DNA of 64,000 nt from Punica granatum (Eukaryota; Streptophyta; Magnoliopsida; Myrtales; Lythraceae): contig NC_045130.1 in assembly GCF_007655135.1 (NCBI RefSeq), forward strand, positions 20,527,363 through 20,591,362, read 5' to 3'. The notes below the pieces were generated by a model that was not told where the DNA came from, did no database searches, and saw only the letters and a list, made by a program, of their open reading frames with translations. Position numbers and translations under genes: made by a program. The first letter of the stretch is position 1, and each line of letters opens with the position of its first letter. This document shows, piece by piece, positions 47,390-58,716 of this stretch.

Positions 47390-48880
47390 CTAGGATGTGC
47401 GTGGACCTCCACGGGCCTTCTTCCTGGACCTTTCCAAAGCAGCGTTCGCTTGCGCCAACTCCTGATCACGCCTCTGCAGTTGGGCGCAGGCCTGGGCGAG
47501 CTCTCTCTGTAGTTGGCGCTAATCAACAAGCTGCTCGTCCTTCCCTGCGACTTCTCGACGAAGACGATCTCTTTCGGCTCTGAGATGAGTGAGCTCGGCT
47601 TGGATGGCCATATTCGGAGTGGGAGTTGCGCCGGGTGACCCGCCATCTCCGACTCGCGGAAAGTTGACGAGATCCTCGTGTGCTGCTGGACCCCATCGGT
47701 AGAAGCGAAGGATGTATTCTTCTGTAGCCTAGAAATCCCGCTCATCAAGGGTCGAATGCTCGGGGAAGTATGGGCGCTCGGTAATCACAGTTCGCCACGC
47801 ATCCAGGATCTGTTTGACGTTACTTTGGCGATCTACGGGTGTCTGATCCTCCCACCGAGTATGTTCAAATCTAGTTCGCGCCGTATCCTTGGGGACCGTC
47901 TGTAAGCCACCAAGCTGCCTCACTACTCGCGCCGGAAAATAAGTGGTGGACCCCGCATGACTCATGAGTGGGACTCCATAAAAATCAGGACACCTAAGGG
48001 CCATGGATCTGGGTGACATCCACGCGGCGCGCCATTTAAAGCTCTTTGGTGCTATTTCGCGAAAAATTTTGATTCACTTGGAGACCTTGCGTTCCTCCAC
48101 ACGCAACAGAGGTAGTAACCGCGAAATGATAGACTCCGAACGTGTGAAAAACATAACCGGGCGAACAAGGCCAAAGGGGTTTGCATGGCTTTGGAGCCAA
48201 ATTTGCAAAAGGATTGGGGACCCTCTCAACCTTCGATCGGTCTTTCTTGTAACGCGATCGAGGGACCTTATGGTCTCGGCCAACAAGGCCACCTCGTACT
48301 CGCGGCCTCCAACCACTTGGAGGACAACGCTAGCTAAGGCTGTGTCAATGTGACCGGCTGAGCGAGGGAATAATAGAGTCCCAAAAATTAAGAATAAGAT
48401 CGCATGACAAAAAATTTTTTGTAAAAGATCCCCTTGAACCTCGCACGCTCGTATTTCAATAAAATGGAGGAGTTTCGCGATGACTATCTCTGTGCCACCG
48501 GAATATGCAAGTTCGGCTTGTAGCTGAGACCTATGCACCCCGAGTAGACGCGATACCAAAACAAGTCGGGTGGTGTGGAAGTTAGGTTCCACAATGTTGC
48601 GAGTGGCTGCAATTCTTCCGACGAGAGTGCAATATTCCTCGATGGTAGGTGTAAGCTCGGTACCTTGGATGTTGAAGACGGCGTGGACTGGGTCCCAAAA
48701 CGTCACCACTGCTCCCAAGAAATTCCAATCCACTTGGCACATGGCTAGCATTGGTACATCTCCAACAAAGGTCCTAATGTAATTGCAGTCGACTTGACAT
48801 AGATGAGCCCAGACGTGACTGATTTCCTCGAGTGGTGGCGTGACCCTGTCGAGGTGTGGAAAGGAGACCGAGCGCGCCAT
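47390..48880 (-). pseudogene. Plant mobile domain (PMD, DUF7745-like) protein with three in-frame stops
   Basis: One reading frame of 497 codons, ATG at 48880 and terminal TAG at 47390-47392, runs without frameshift. Residues 61-88 ('FWDPVHAVFN..GTELTPTIEEY') match the PMD signature of Phe-Trp, Phe and Glu-Leu-Thr-Pro-Thr-Ile/Leu-Glu-Glu-Tyr. Further on, 'CPDFYGVPLMSHAG' and 'VVRQLGG' match the later half of DUF7745 proteins. Residues about 420-490 are Arg/Glu/Gln-rich and look like a coiled coil. In-frame stops: TGA 48074-48076, TAG 47729-47731, TAG 47519-47521. It lies about 560 bp after the PBS, where gag normally sits. PMD proteins such as MAIN/MAIL1 act in the nucleus in silencing and development; the role here is unknown. 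Confidence 0.8.
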
Positions 48881-49435
48881 CTCTTACCAAGATGAAAAGA
48901 AAACCGATTTAGGACTAGTTAATACAAATGACGCCTAATTTTGAAATTAGATGATGCATGGGTACAGAAAATAAATGCCCACGGCTTAATGTATACAATG
49001 TACATCTCTCTCAAAAACTGAAAAGGACTCAAATGGCGCGCAGGCCGACTCAATGGACTGTTACTGAAGTTGGGTTGGAAGATGGCATGGAGCTCCTGCA
49101 GTATGCATGGTTTCGGTACTACAAGGACCGTGCTACCTAGGGATGGGGGCCCCCGACTCAAGGGTGTCAATTCCTTGAAATCGAGCGGGATTCTTTTCAA
49201 GGCCTAAGTGACAGTCGAACTGTGCGCCGTACCCCTACTTCGAACCCCTATCTAACCTATGCTCCTATTACCGGTCGTGGGACGCGACCCATAGGTACCT
49301 AGAAGCTAGTATGATATGCAATGCGTGTGCGAGAAATAAAAGTGCGTAAAGTAGATAAGCGAAAAAAAAATTGCGAAAAGCGATAAATAAACAAGCAAAC
49401 AAAGCAAGCGAGAACGAGCCCGAACCCTCTAAGTG

Positions 49436-49455
49436 TCCCCAGTGGAGTCGCCAAG
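49436..49455 (-). other. PBS-like block of the 13.7-kb element
   Basis: Minus strand 'TTGGCGACTCCACTGGGGAC' begins within two bases of the LTR end (GTGCGCACA). From memory this resembles the conserved post-LTR block of Tat/Ogre-like Ty3 elements. I have not matched it to a particular tRNA. Confidence 0.55.
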
Positions 49456-49456
49456 C

Positions 49457-52400
49457 TGTGCGCACCCGAATTTCGTCTCGTCGGGGCACGCATGCGCGCG
49501 CCTATGCAACGCAGCTTGGGAGTGTCCACCTTCCCGGGGACGCGCGACGGACGCACGTGAGAAGGAGTCGCCACTTGCCATTTTACGACCCGAAGGTCGA
49601 GGGCCGGCAAGTTACCCGGGTCTAGGGGTATGGGATACACCTAGTATGTTAAGGCAATGGTCTGTACGGAACCGGAAATTCCGAATTCGGGGGTTCTATT
49701 ACGTGTGGGCCTATATCCCACACGCCCTTTCAGTACTCTAACTTGCTAGACTTGCCATTTTATTTATTTACCGCATGATTAAGTTTCGCTCATCTTACGC
49801 GTTTTGACACCGTAAATTCGAAAAAACACTCTGACCATCTACTCTCCGACCGGAATTTTACATGAATATATGTATAATATAAAACCTTACATTGTTCTCT
49901 CAAATAAAGACAAGCTATAATGACTAAATCCCGGTCGGTTCGCATTTGGCCATGATTTCACTCATGCTCACCGTATAGTTTGGAAAAGACCGAAAATTAA
50001 ATTAAATGCGCACTCAGTGTATGGGGGTATTGGACCCCGTGATCGACGGTTATGGGCGTTGGACCCAGTGTGAATCGAGTCCTAAAGGATCGGGCTCGAT
50101 CCGCATAACAATCAAGTGCAAAAAGATGTAACAAGCTAGCTCAACTAAACAATCAATGGGATTTTGTTATCGCCGAATTTACGTGAATTAACTGATTATT
50201 AATCGGGGTATATTGGCATACAAATCCTACCTTAAAACAAATAAAAGGGATGATGGATAGGGTATGTAGCATTCAGCATTATTTAAACGGACCCGACAGA
50301 CGTGATGTCCATAGTCAAGTCTCGAATGTGTGGGTTGTTTTTAGATTATTCTGTATCGCGACAATATGGTTTTTACAGATTAAAAGTATTTTCACCTAAA
50401 AACCCAAAACCTAACCCTCTATTTGACTATTGCCCATGTTTGATTTAAGCCGAGTTTGTGATTAATCCATTTTTCCATGTTTTTACCAATTCTATGCACA
50501 AACCTACGCTAGGATTACGGCAGGACAAGAACCGGTAATCATGCCCTTGAATCGGTAAATATGTGTGTGCATGAAAATCAAGATTACGTTGTACGTATCT
50601 CGGTGCTTTTGAAATTGTGAATTTTAAAAAGGGCATGACTAACAGTTCTTGAACTGTCGACACGATTACAAATTATTAATCAATTCGTGCAATCCATTTA
50701 AAAGTGTCAAGTGATTTAATTTAACCAAATTTAACGTCCCGATTATCCCGTATGTAGAATTTTTGGGTTAATTAGAAATTTACCGAATGCTTTAGTCTAC
50801 GGATTTCGAGTCGTCGAGATAGCCATTAATTGACCGCCCGATAAACTCTAATTTCCGACATGGTCACATATGATTACAAAAATAAAATATTTAAATGGGC
50901 ACATACATTGTCGGTGGGTGATCCAAGTAGGAAAGGGTCAGATATTTTAGAAAATGTCCAGGGGACTGAATTGAACGATATTAAAAGAGTAGGGACTGAT
51001 TTGAAAATTATGAAAAAAATTGGGGACTGATATGAAAATTCTAAAAGATTAGGGACTGATTTGAAAATTCTAAAAAAATGGGGACTGTGCAAAAAATTAC
51101 TGAAAATGTCCTAGGACTTATTTGAAATGGATTTGAAAATCGGGACTAATCAAAAAATAAAAAATGGCTCCAGGACTAAACTGAAACAACTTGGAAAGTT
51201 CTTTGGGATGCTTGAAAAATTCTGGGAATTCCAGGACTGATTGAGAAATAGTAAAATGACTGGAACTTGTTTGAAAAGAAATTTTGAAATTCGGGGCATA
51301 TCTGAAAAGGGTGAAAAATGGCCCAGGGACTAAACTGAAACAACCTGGAAAGTATTTTAGGACGCTTGAGAAATTCTGAAAAATCCAAGGACTGATTGGG
51401 AAATAGTAAAATGACCGGGACTTGGTTGAAAATAAATTTTAGGGTTCGGGGCAGATCTGAAAAAAATAAAATGAGTCCTCTGGACAGAAATGTAACAAAA
51501 TGGAAAGTTCGTAAAATCGAGTTTGGGACAAATCCGATCACCCACGCGACCCAAGAACACTCAATTCACATTATATCCATCAAGCAAGTAATAATATTCA
51601 GGAAATGAGTCCTAATCATGCCACTAAGTCGAGGATTTACCTAATCCGGAAAGTTGAGGGGCTTCTCTGTAAATAAAAAAAATTGCCGGACAATCGGATC
51701 AGATCGGAGCGCCCGCCCGAAGGATAAACCGCCCGGAAGAGATGCTGGGCTGGACTGGGCGTTGGGCCTGAATGGGCCAAGCTTCCGGGTTGGGCCTGCA
51801 AAGAACGAACTGGGCCGAGGCCCGTTAGCCAAGGGCGGTCGGGATCGGGCGGTCAGCGGCGGCCACGGAGCTGCGGGCGGCGGTTCTCGCCCCTGGACGC
51901 CGCGATGAGGGCCGGAATGGACGCGGGAGATGGCTCTGGGCATCGCTTGGGCTTCGCCGTGGTCGATCGGGGCCTCACCGGAGTTTAAACAGTCGAAATC
52001 GGGGAGAATTTTGGGATTTTCCGGCGAGGGTTTTCCGAGTTCTCCGATCTCCAAATTCCTTAAAATGGGAGCAAATTTTCCGATTTCTCTCAATGGGTCT
52101 TGTTCCTCCCTCCTCTAATCGCATTTCTGTCCATTTAATTTCGATTTCATCCCCTTTTCCGTTAAGATTTTGGCCGATTTCGGGGGAAATCGCGAATATC
52201 GCGATTTGGGGAAATTGGGGCCGGCAGGGATCGCGGGCAGCCGGCGAGCGCTGCCCGGCCCCTGCCCGACCTGCCCGATTTTTTTTTTTTTTTAAAGAAG
52301 GCCGGCAGTCACGGGCAGCCGGTCAACGCTGCCCGATCTGCCCAGCCCTGCCCGACTCTTTTCTTTTCTTTTCTTTTCTTTTTCTTTAACATATTTAATT

Positions 52401-52499
52401 TAATTAAAAATAAATTTTTTTTTTAAAGAAAAGGTGATAAATTGGGAAATGACAATTTTGCCCCCCTCGGAGCCGATGGACCGAAATTAGGTGCTGACA
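49457..52499 (-). repeat. 5' LTR of the 13.7-kb element
   Basis: 3043 bp, colinear with 38815-41871. It differs by scattered substitutions and a shorter (TTTTC)n run near 52356-52380. The plus-strand end GGTGCTGACA (52499) is followed by the TSD CAAGA. Confidence 0.9.
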
Positions 52500-52504
52500 C
52501 AAGA

Positions 52505-52641
52505 AAGGCTCTATTCCTCAGCAGTCAGCAGAGGTGACCAAGAAAAAAGGCAAGGCAAAGATTGTTGCGGATAAGGGAACTTGTTTTCACTGCGGTAAGG
52601 ATGGACATTGGAAGAGGAACTAATCTCAGTACATCGCCTCG
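52505..52641 (+). pseudogene. gag: Copia gag, 3' portion with zinc knuckle
   Basis: Continuation of the gag frame after the inserted element. The CCHC knuckle starts at 52582 (Cys, Phe, His, Cys, Gly, Lys, Asp, Gly, His, Trp...). The fourth zinc ligand, expected as Cys at 52621-52623, is a TAA stop. This removes the last ligand and ends translation. The knuckle binds element RNA during packaging. Confidence 0.85.
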
Positions 52642-53148
52642 TTGAAGGCAAACAAAGGAAAGAAACCTTCGAAAGGTATGTCTATCTCTTGTTATGTTAG
52701 TTCCAATGGTTCATATAGTTCATCTACAGCTTGGGTTCTTGATACTGGTGTGAGCTCACACGTTTGTACCTCTTTGCAGGAACTAGCAAGCAGTAGAGTC
52801 CTTGGAAGGAACGAGGTTTGCCTAAAGATCGGCAATGGAGCAAGTGTTGCGGCCAAAGCTGTGGGGTCGACTTCGTTACATTTAGATGGACATGTTTTAT
52901 TTCTAGATCGTGTTTTAGTTTTACCAAACGCCTATCGGAACATTATTTATGTTTCTAGTTTGACTAGGAGTGGATATTTGTTTGATTTCAAGCATGATGT
53001 TTGCAACATTTATTATGGTAATAAACTTATTTGCGTTGGTTATTTACACGATGGCCTTTATTATCTTAGAGCTAGAAATGAAACGCTTCTGAATACGATT
53101 GAGATTAATACCATATCCGAATCTATTCCAAGTCTAAAGCAACTATAG
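52642..53148 (+). pseudogene. pol: Copia aspartic protease region
   Basis: Same frame as gag. The active-site block reads 'WVLDTGVSSHVC' (about 52732-52767), with Asp-Thr-Gly intact. The frame runs on through the protease fold and 'VLPNAYRNIIYVSSL', the usual linker before the GAG-pre-integrase domain. It ends at TAG 53146-53148, where the family has a Trp before 'HLRL'. Protease would cut the Gag-Pol precursor. Confidence 0.85.
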
Positions 53149-53865
53149 CACCTTAGACTAGAGCATGTTGCAGATGATAGGATAAGTAAGTTGGAGAAGA
53201 TGAGACTTATAGTTCCATTGGGTTCAGAACCCAATTCGACTTGCGAGTCTTGTTTTCAAGGCAAAATGACTAGGACTCCATTTGTAGGACAAATGAAGAG
53301 GGCTGAAGAAGTTTTAGAACTCATACATAGCGATGTATGTGGTCCATTTAATGAATTGGCTCGGGGTGGATATTCCTACTTCATCACCTTTATCGATGAT
53401 TATTCTCGTTTTGGGTATGTTTATCTTATGAAGTATAAACATGAATCTTTTGAAAAGTTCAAGGAATTCAAAGCTAAAGTAGAAAAGCAGAAAGGGAAGA
53501 GCATCAAGACTCTTCGATCAAATCGAGGAGGAGAGTACATGAGTATTGAATTTGGTGATTTCCTAAAGGAACACGGTATTGTTTCTCAATTTACTCCACC
53601 AAGAGCACCACGGTTGAATGGAGTATCTGAGAGGAGAAACCGTACCTTGTTGGACGTGGTTCGGTCGATAATGAGAAATACAGATCTCCCCATTTCGATG
53701 TGGGGATATGCGCTGCAGACAGCATGTTACTTGCTTAATAGGATTCCAAGCAAGTCAGTCTCCACCACTCCATATGAGATATGGAATGGTAGGACACCTA
53801 GTCTTAAGCACGTTAAGATTGGGGTTGTCCTGCATTCATTAAGAAGCAGAAGACCGATAAGCTAG
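53149..53865 (+). pseudogene. pol: Copia integrase (GAG-pre-integrase and catalytic core), inactive
   Basis: It opens with a GAG-pre-integrase zinc region ('HVADDRISKLEKM ... CESCFQGKMTRTPF'), then the RNase H-fold core. The first catalytic Asp is in 'HSDVCGPF' (53332-53334) and the Glu in 'NGVSERRNR' (53629-53631). The second catalytic Asp is replaced by Asn at 53521-53523 ('RSNRGGEY', normally Arg-Ser-Asp-Arg). One missing base near 53820 shifts the frame, and that register ends at 53865. Both changes would prevent integration. Confidence 0.9.
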
Positions 53866-55766
53866 AAACCCGGTCCGAGAAAGGCAGGTTTGTTGGTTAT
53901 CCAAGTGACAGCCTTAGATACTATTTTTATTTCCCTGTTGAGCAAATGGTTGTTATCAGTAGAGATGCGATCTTTCTGGAGAAACAGTTTATCCAAGAAG
54001 GTGGTATAGGAAGGCAAATAGTACTTGATGAGGAGTCATCAATGCCACAGACCAATCAGGCACCCATTTCGATGGATACTAATAAACTAGTTGAGACACC
54101 TATTCATGTTAAAAATGTCACAGAACCTCGAAGGTCTGGTAGGGTAACTCGTAATCCAGCGAGATACCTTAATCTTCATGAGAACGTACAAGAGTTGTTT
54201 ATTCATGGAGATAATGATCATGGGGATGATCCTTTCACTTATGAAGAAACTATATCAGATATAGATTCTTTTAAATTGCTAGAGGCCATGAAGTCCGAGA
54301 TAGACTCCATGAACGAGAGCCAAGTCTGGGATCTTGTTGACCCTCCTGAAGGTATCATACCAATAAGGAACAAGTGGGTCTTCAAGAGGAAGATTGGTGC
54401 TGATGGGAAGGTAGAGACCTATAAAGCTAGGCTAGTAGCGAAGGGTAATCGCCAGAGGCAGGAAGTCAACTATAAGGAGACTTTCTCGCCTGTAGCTATG
54501 CTGAAGTCCATCAGGATAATGCTAGCCATTACAGCGCACTATGATTATGAGGTTTGGCAGATGGATGTCAAGACCGCCTTCCTTAATGGACATACTGAGG
54601 AAGACATATTCATGGACCAACCCAGGGGTTTTGAATCCAATGATAAGTCCAAGGTGTGCAAACTTAAGAGATCCATTTATGGTCTTAAGCAGGCTTCGAG
54701 GAGCTGGAATCGACGTTTTGATGAGGTTGTAAAGTCCTTTGGTTTCATCAAGAATGAAGATGAGCCATGTGTGTATAAGAAGGCTAGTAGGAGCATGATT
54801 GCCTTTCTTATATTATACGTGGATGACATTCTACTAATAGGTAATGATATTAGTATGCTCACTTCTGTAAAGGTCTGGTTTTCTAATATTTTCTCCATGA
54901 AGGATTTGGGAGAAGTCACCTATATTCTGGGTATTCGGATCTATAGAGATAGACCGAAAAGATTAATAGGTCTGTCCCAAGCCCTGTATCTGGATAAGGT
55001 GTTGAAGAGGTTCAACATGCAAGATTTCAAAAGAGGATTGCTTCCTGTGAGACACGGTATCCATCTCTTTAAAGGGATGTCTCCTAAGACTCCTGAGGAC
55101 AGAGAGAAGATGGCACAAGTGCCTTATGCTTCGGCCATAGGTAGCCTAATGTATGCTATGCTATGTACTAGGCCGGATATCGCGTATGCTGTTAGTATGA
55201 CTAGCAGGTATCAATCCAACCAAGGACTTGATCATTGGACTGCTGTCAAAAACATCCTTAAGTACTTGAGAAGGACTAAGGATATGGTTTTGGTATATGG
55301 AGGAGGTGAGTTGAGACTACACGGGTTTACAGATTCTGATTTTCAATCAGATGTGGATGGTAGAAAGTCTATCACCGGTTATATATTCACCTGTAATGGA
55401 GGTGCAGTTAGCTGGATGAGTTCTAAGCAAGAGATGACTGCAAATTCCACTACAGAGGCTGAATATATTGTTGCATCTGATGCAGCAAAGGAAGCAGTTT
55501 GGATTCGGAAGTCTGTGACAGAACTCGGTGTTGTTCCCTCCATATCGTCGTCAGTAGAGCTGTACTTTGACAATACTGGAGCGATTGCTCAGGCAAAGGA
55601 ACCGAGGTCACATCAAAAGTCCAAACACATTGAGAGGAGATATCATATTATCATGGAGATTATCGGGAGAGGCGATGTAGCTGTGCAGAAAGTAGCTTCA
55701 GCGGACAATGTCGCTGATCCACTCACGAAGGCTATAACGCAGCAGCAGCTAGATAAACATCTTTAG
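53866..55766 (+). pseudogene. pol: Copia reverse transcriptase and RNase H
   Basis: Downstream of the frameshift an uninterrupted frame runs to TAG 55764-55766 (607 codons from 53946, counting the stop). Counting from the Met at 53946, RT (RVT_2) starts near residue 145. 'MDVKTAFLNG' is near residue 206 and the catalytic 'YVDD' near 291. RNase H begins about 460 ('GFTDSDF'), with 'TEAEY' near 503, and the C-terminal 'ADPLTKAI' is near 590. All the RT and RNase H catalytic residues I can check are present. It is not translatable as Gag-Pol because of upstream stops and the frameshift. Confidence 0.95.
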
Positions 55767-55805
55767 AAGATGGGTCTTAGATACTGTACTGAGTGGCTCT
55801 AGTGC

Positions 55806-55816
55806 AAGTGGGAGAT
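55806..55816 (+). other. Polypurine tract of the copia element
   Basis: 'AAGTGGGAGAT' directly before the 3' LTR, the standard plant copia PPT. Confidence 0.9.
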
Positions 55817-57696
55817 TGTTAGTGATATGTCCTAGAGAATTTGGATAAATCCTTTTATGGCAATAAAGTTTACTCTATTATCCGTATATTATCTATGTTT
55901 ATTAGAATAAAGTCCTTAAGATATTTTGAATGCTTCATTCTTAAGAGTTAAGAATATGAATGACAAAGTAATTCGGTAAGAACATCATTAAACTGTTCAC
56001 GATCATAGGAGACTTAACTAGACATTATTTCTCCAGATAGATCGTCACATCTGTCTGTTTCCATGATTAGTATACAGATACTAATGAAGATGGAGTAGTG
56101 AGTCTCATGCTATATGATAATTGTTATCATGACAGATATGTGGATACTTATATGATAAGTAGTCGAACGTGATGTGCAGATAATATTCATACGGTAATTT
56201 ACTAATGTCAATGAATGTTATCTGGATCGTATTAGTGCATATAGTTCTTAGACCTGAGATGGAACGCTATCTCAAGTATAGGTGATTATGATTTGCTACT
56301 GCTATTATATTTTTGCTTAGCATGAGTATTCGGCAGATAGTGGTCCTAGTTAATTATACTTTGAGTTAAGTGTCCGATCAAGACGGGATTCGCTAACCTG
56401 AGTAAACAGGGAAAAGGTCTTATGGATATGAGTTTTGTTCTGGATCAAGAAATTCTCGGCCGAGGTAGATAGACTCGAATAGAATAGAGTTTCTATTCAA
56501 GTACTACAGATCTAAGAATGAAATTAGAGAGTCCATATAATCGGCTATAGAGTTTGGCATTTACCGTAACTCTGGTTAGATCGGGATCTTGTAGTGAAGG
56601 AATTCAATGCATGGCATATACGATCAGAGGTTCATCAAAATATTTCAATTATACATTCGTCATCATTTAGATTGTCATAATATGCTGCTAGGTGTCACTC
56701 GTGAATTTTGGGAACCAAGGACATTTTGGAAATTATGCTTTTGGTTACAGAAAGAGTTTCTGGTAGTGTCAAATGAGTTGATACTATAATCTCATTGCCA
56801 TTTGATGATGAACCTAGTTAGTAACACACATTGAGCGTGTTTAAACCGAGAAAAGAATTAATTCTAATTAAGGAAGTTAATTAGGAATTAATTATCGAAC
56901 GAGGCTTGCAATGTGATTGTAAGGGTGCTAGCACATCCTGAAGCCGAGTTCAATATCAAGGATAAATCTAATTAAGGAAAAATGATAGTTTCCTTATTTG
57001 GAGAGTTTCTATAAATAGATTGTCTATTAATGAAAACTCGTGTCAAGAACTCGTTTGATCTTTCTTTCTTATAACAAGGGCAAGTCATTGGATGACTTTA
57101 GTGTGAGGATTCATTTGTGATTTATTAATTAATGTGGATTAATTAATAATTGCATTTTAATCCCTAGGGTAAAGATATATATAGATATGTTCTTACAAAT
57201 AACCATACAACACAATCGATCATCAACCAATATTAGAGAGAAAGAGAGAAGGTTTCGATTGAGGCAATAACAGCAACTCAGCCGCACAAATCCCAAGGCC
57301 GATCGGAGTTCTTTTTTGTTCTGGTTTGGCGTTTCGGTGTTGTCCTTAACGTCCTTGAAGAGATCCTTTCATTCCGTGACGATTCCGTTCGAGATCGGTG
57401 ACCTAGATCGGAGTGTACGGGTCGAGAGGAGTCTAATCTCGGTGGAGACGTGCTCGTGTGGACGAACTAGAGACCGGACACTTGGACGGTTAGTTTGATC
57501 GACTCGAATCAACAATGTTAGTATAAAAGTCTAAACTTTTCTTGTAGATTAGCTATGTGATGTTGTCGATTCGTTTAAAAGGCGATTCTTATGTTAAGAT
57601 ATGATCTTGAAGTTTTCGATTAAACGAGCACGCGATAAAAAATTGATTTTTATTGTAATTAACTTTTACGCTGCGCACGTGCTCGGTTTTCTAACA
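55817..57696 (+). repeat. Copia 3' LTR
   Basis: 1880 bp, TGTTAG...CTAACA, TATA box at 57010-57018, followed by TSD TATAT at 57697-57701. Confidence 0.95.
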
Positions 57697-57701
57697 TATA
57701 T

Positions 57702-58716
57702 TCCATATAAATCCCCATTCCCGAAAATGCTGCAAAAATCCAACCAAATGCAGCCCCAAGAGTAAGAACTAATTTCCAAAGCCGAACCAAATGTAGCCCC
57801 AAGAGTTTTCTACTAGCATTAATGGACTACTTTCTGGTTGCATTGTTATGCCAATGAGAGCATTGTTGGAGCTAGTTTTCTATACGGGTTTGGGAGGTAA
57901 AGATTGAAAAAGATTGACGCCCTCTGCAATCAAAAGACACCAATATGTTCCCTAGACTAAAATGATCAAACATAAAGCAGAACAACACACCTTCCAGACA
58001 ATGCATTAAAAAACAGAGAAGCAGCAGCAGAGTGTCCAAACGCAACCAACAAGGCAGAAGTAGTGACCATGAAATCGAGAGAGATGGGAGGGGAAAAAGA
58101 CCTCTTGAAGTGGAGATGGGTTTGCGAACCTGAGTACGACCCGGTCTTAAAGAAGAGGAAGAGGTACGTAGATCTATGGAGATGGGGGGGCCCTACTAAG
58201 ACCGCTGTCAGGAACCCTCTCCTTTAGTCATAGAGGTTGTCTACCTCCGCGAATCTCTCCTAACAGAGCCTGTGTAAGCAGACCCTACGTTTTGCTCCTT
58301 TTCAGTTGTCGCTAACACGCTGAAGATGGGATGAAATTGTGTCGGTGGGGATTTCGCACCTTCCTTTACCGACAAGGGTTTCGAGGTAGGCCTTTCCCGT
58401 CCAATTGAGTCCTTGAAGAGTCCGAAGCTCACTTTCAGACAGCGATTGCACTCTCAAATGGCAGATTTCTCATCAATAATCAGCAGCTTGTGACTCGATC
58501 TGGTCGTTGGTCTTGTGGACGCAGGAGAGGAAGCAAAGGCCACTTTGCAAGTCTTGTTGTAGAAAGAGGAAAGGGGGAAGGTAGAGCAGGGGCGAGGAAG
58601 ACAGAGGAGGGCCCATCCGAACGGTAACATTTATTGAAAAGGGGGAAGTCCTTTGTCCTTTAGCTATTGGAGTAGAAAATAGAGTTGGACTTTAGAGTAA
58701 AATTTTAAACATACCC
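57702..58716 (-). other. 5' region of the Harbinger element
   Basis: Non-coding sequence resuming after the copia insertion. A phrase 'aaccaacaaggcaga' at about 58044 recurs near 23666 in the other fragment. Two near-copies of 'accaaatg(c/t)agccccaagag' lie at 57742-57764 and 57786-57805. The minus-strand end carries GGGTATGTTT and 'aaaattttactct', the proposed terminal repeat. Confidence 0.4.

Larger units (their letters stand above)
38815..52499 (-). mobile_element. 13.7-kb LTR element without gag-pol, carrying a PMD gene; TSD CAAGA
   Basis: Direct LTRs 38815-41871 and 49457-52499 are about 97% alike where compared. TSD CAAGA is at 38810-38814 and 52500-52504. Polarity is fixed by a PBS-like block at 49436-49455 and a PPT at 41872-41889, both minus strand. 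In minus-strand order it holds the PMD frame, a GGGC..GCCC hairpin array, uncharacterised DNA, a GGAC..GTCC hairpin array, the PPT and the 3' LTR. No gag, protease, RT or integrase motif is seen. It is therefore a non-autonomous derivative, probably mobilised by a Tat/Ogre-like Ty3 relative. It landed inside copia gag. Confidence 0.9.
24047..57696 (+). mobile_element. Ty1/copia LTR retrotransposon enlarged to 33.65 kb by nested insertions
   Basis: Direct LTRs (24047-25935 and 55817-57696) start TGTTAGTGATATG and end CTAACA. The TSD is TATAT on both sides, with an initiator-Met-type PBS at 25937 and a PPT at 55806. The coding order gag, protease, integrase, RT, RNase H defines Ty1/copia. Without the insertions at 26453-36458 and 38815-52499 (and one TSD copy) the element is about 10 kb, with a leader over 2 kb. 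The LTRs differ by roughly one base in twenty where I compared them, so it is not recent. It sits in the 5' part of the Harbinger element. Confidence 0.95.
20198..58716 (-). mobile_element. PIF/Harbinger transposon split by a copia insertion
   Basis: The interior on the minus strand carries a Myb-like ORF1 (23457-22206) and a PIF-type transposase (about 21690-20578), in the usual order for plant PIF/Harbinger elements. The left end GGCCTTGCTTGG (20198) and the right end, GGGTATGTTT on the minus strand (58716), are imperfect inverted repeats. Both are followed within about 40 bp by 'aaaattntactc'. A TAA TSD fits at 20195-20197 and 58717-58719, matching the 3-bp TSD of this superfamily. Of the 38.5 kb, 33.65 kb is the copia insertion, leaving about 4.9 kb of original element. 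The gene calls are firm; the exact ends are less so. Confidence 0.55.
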
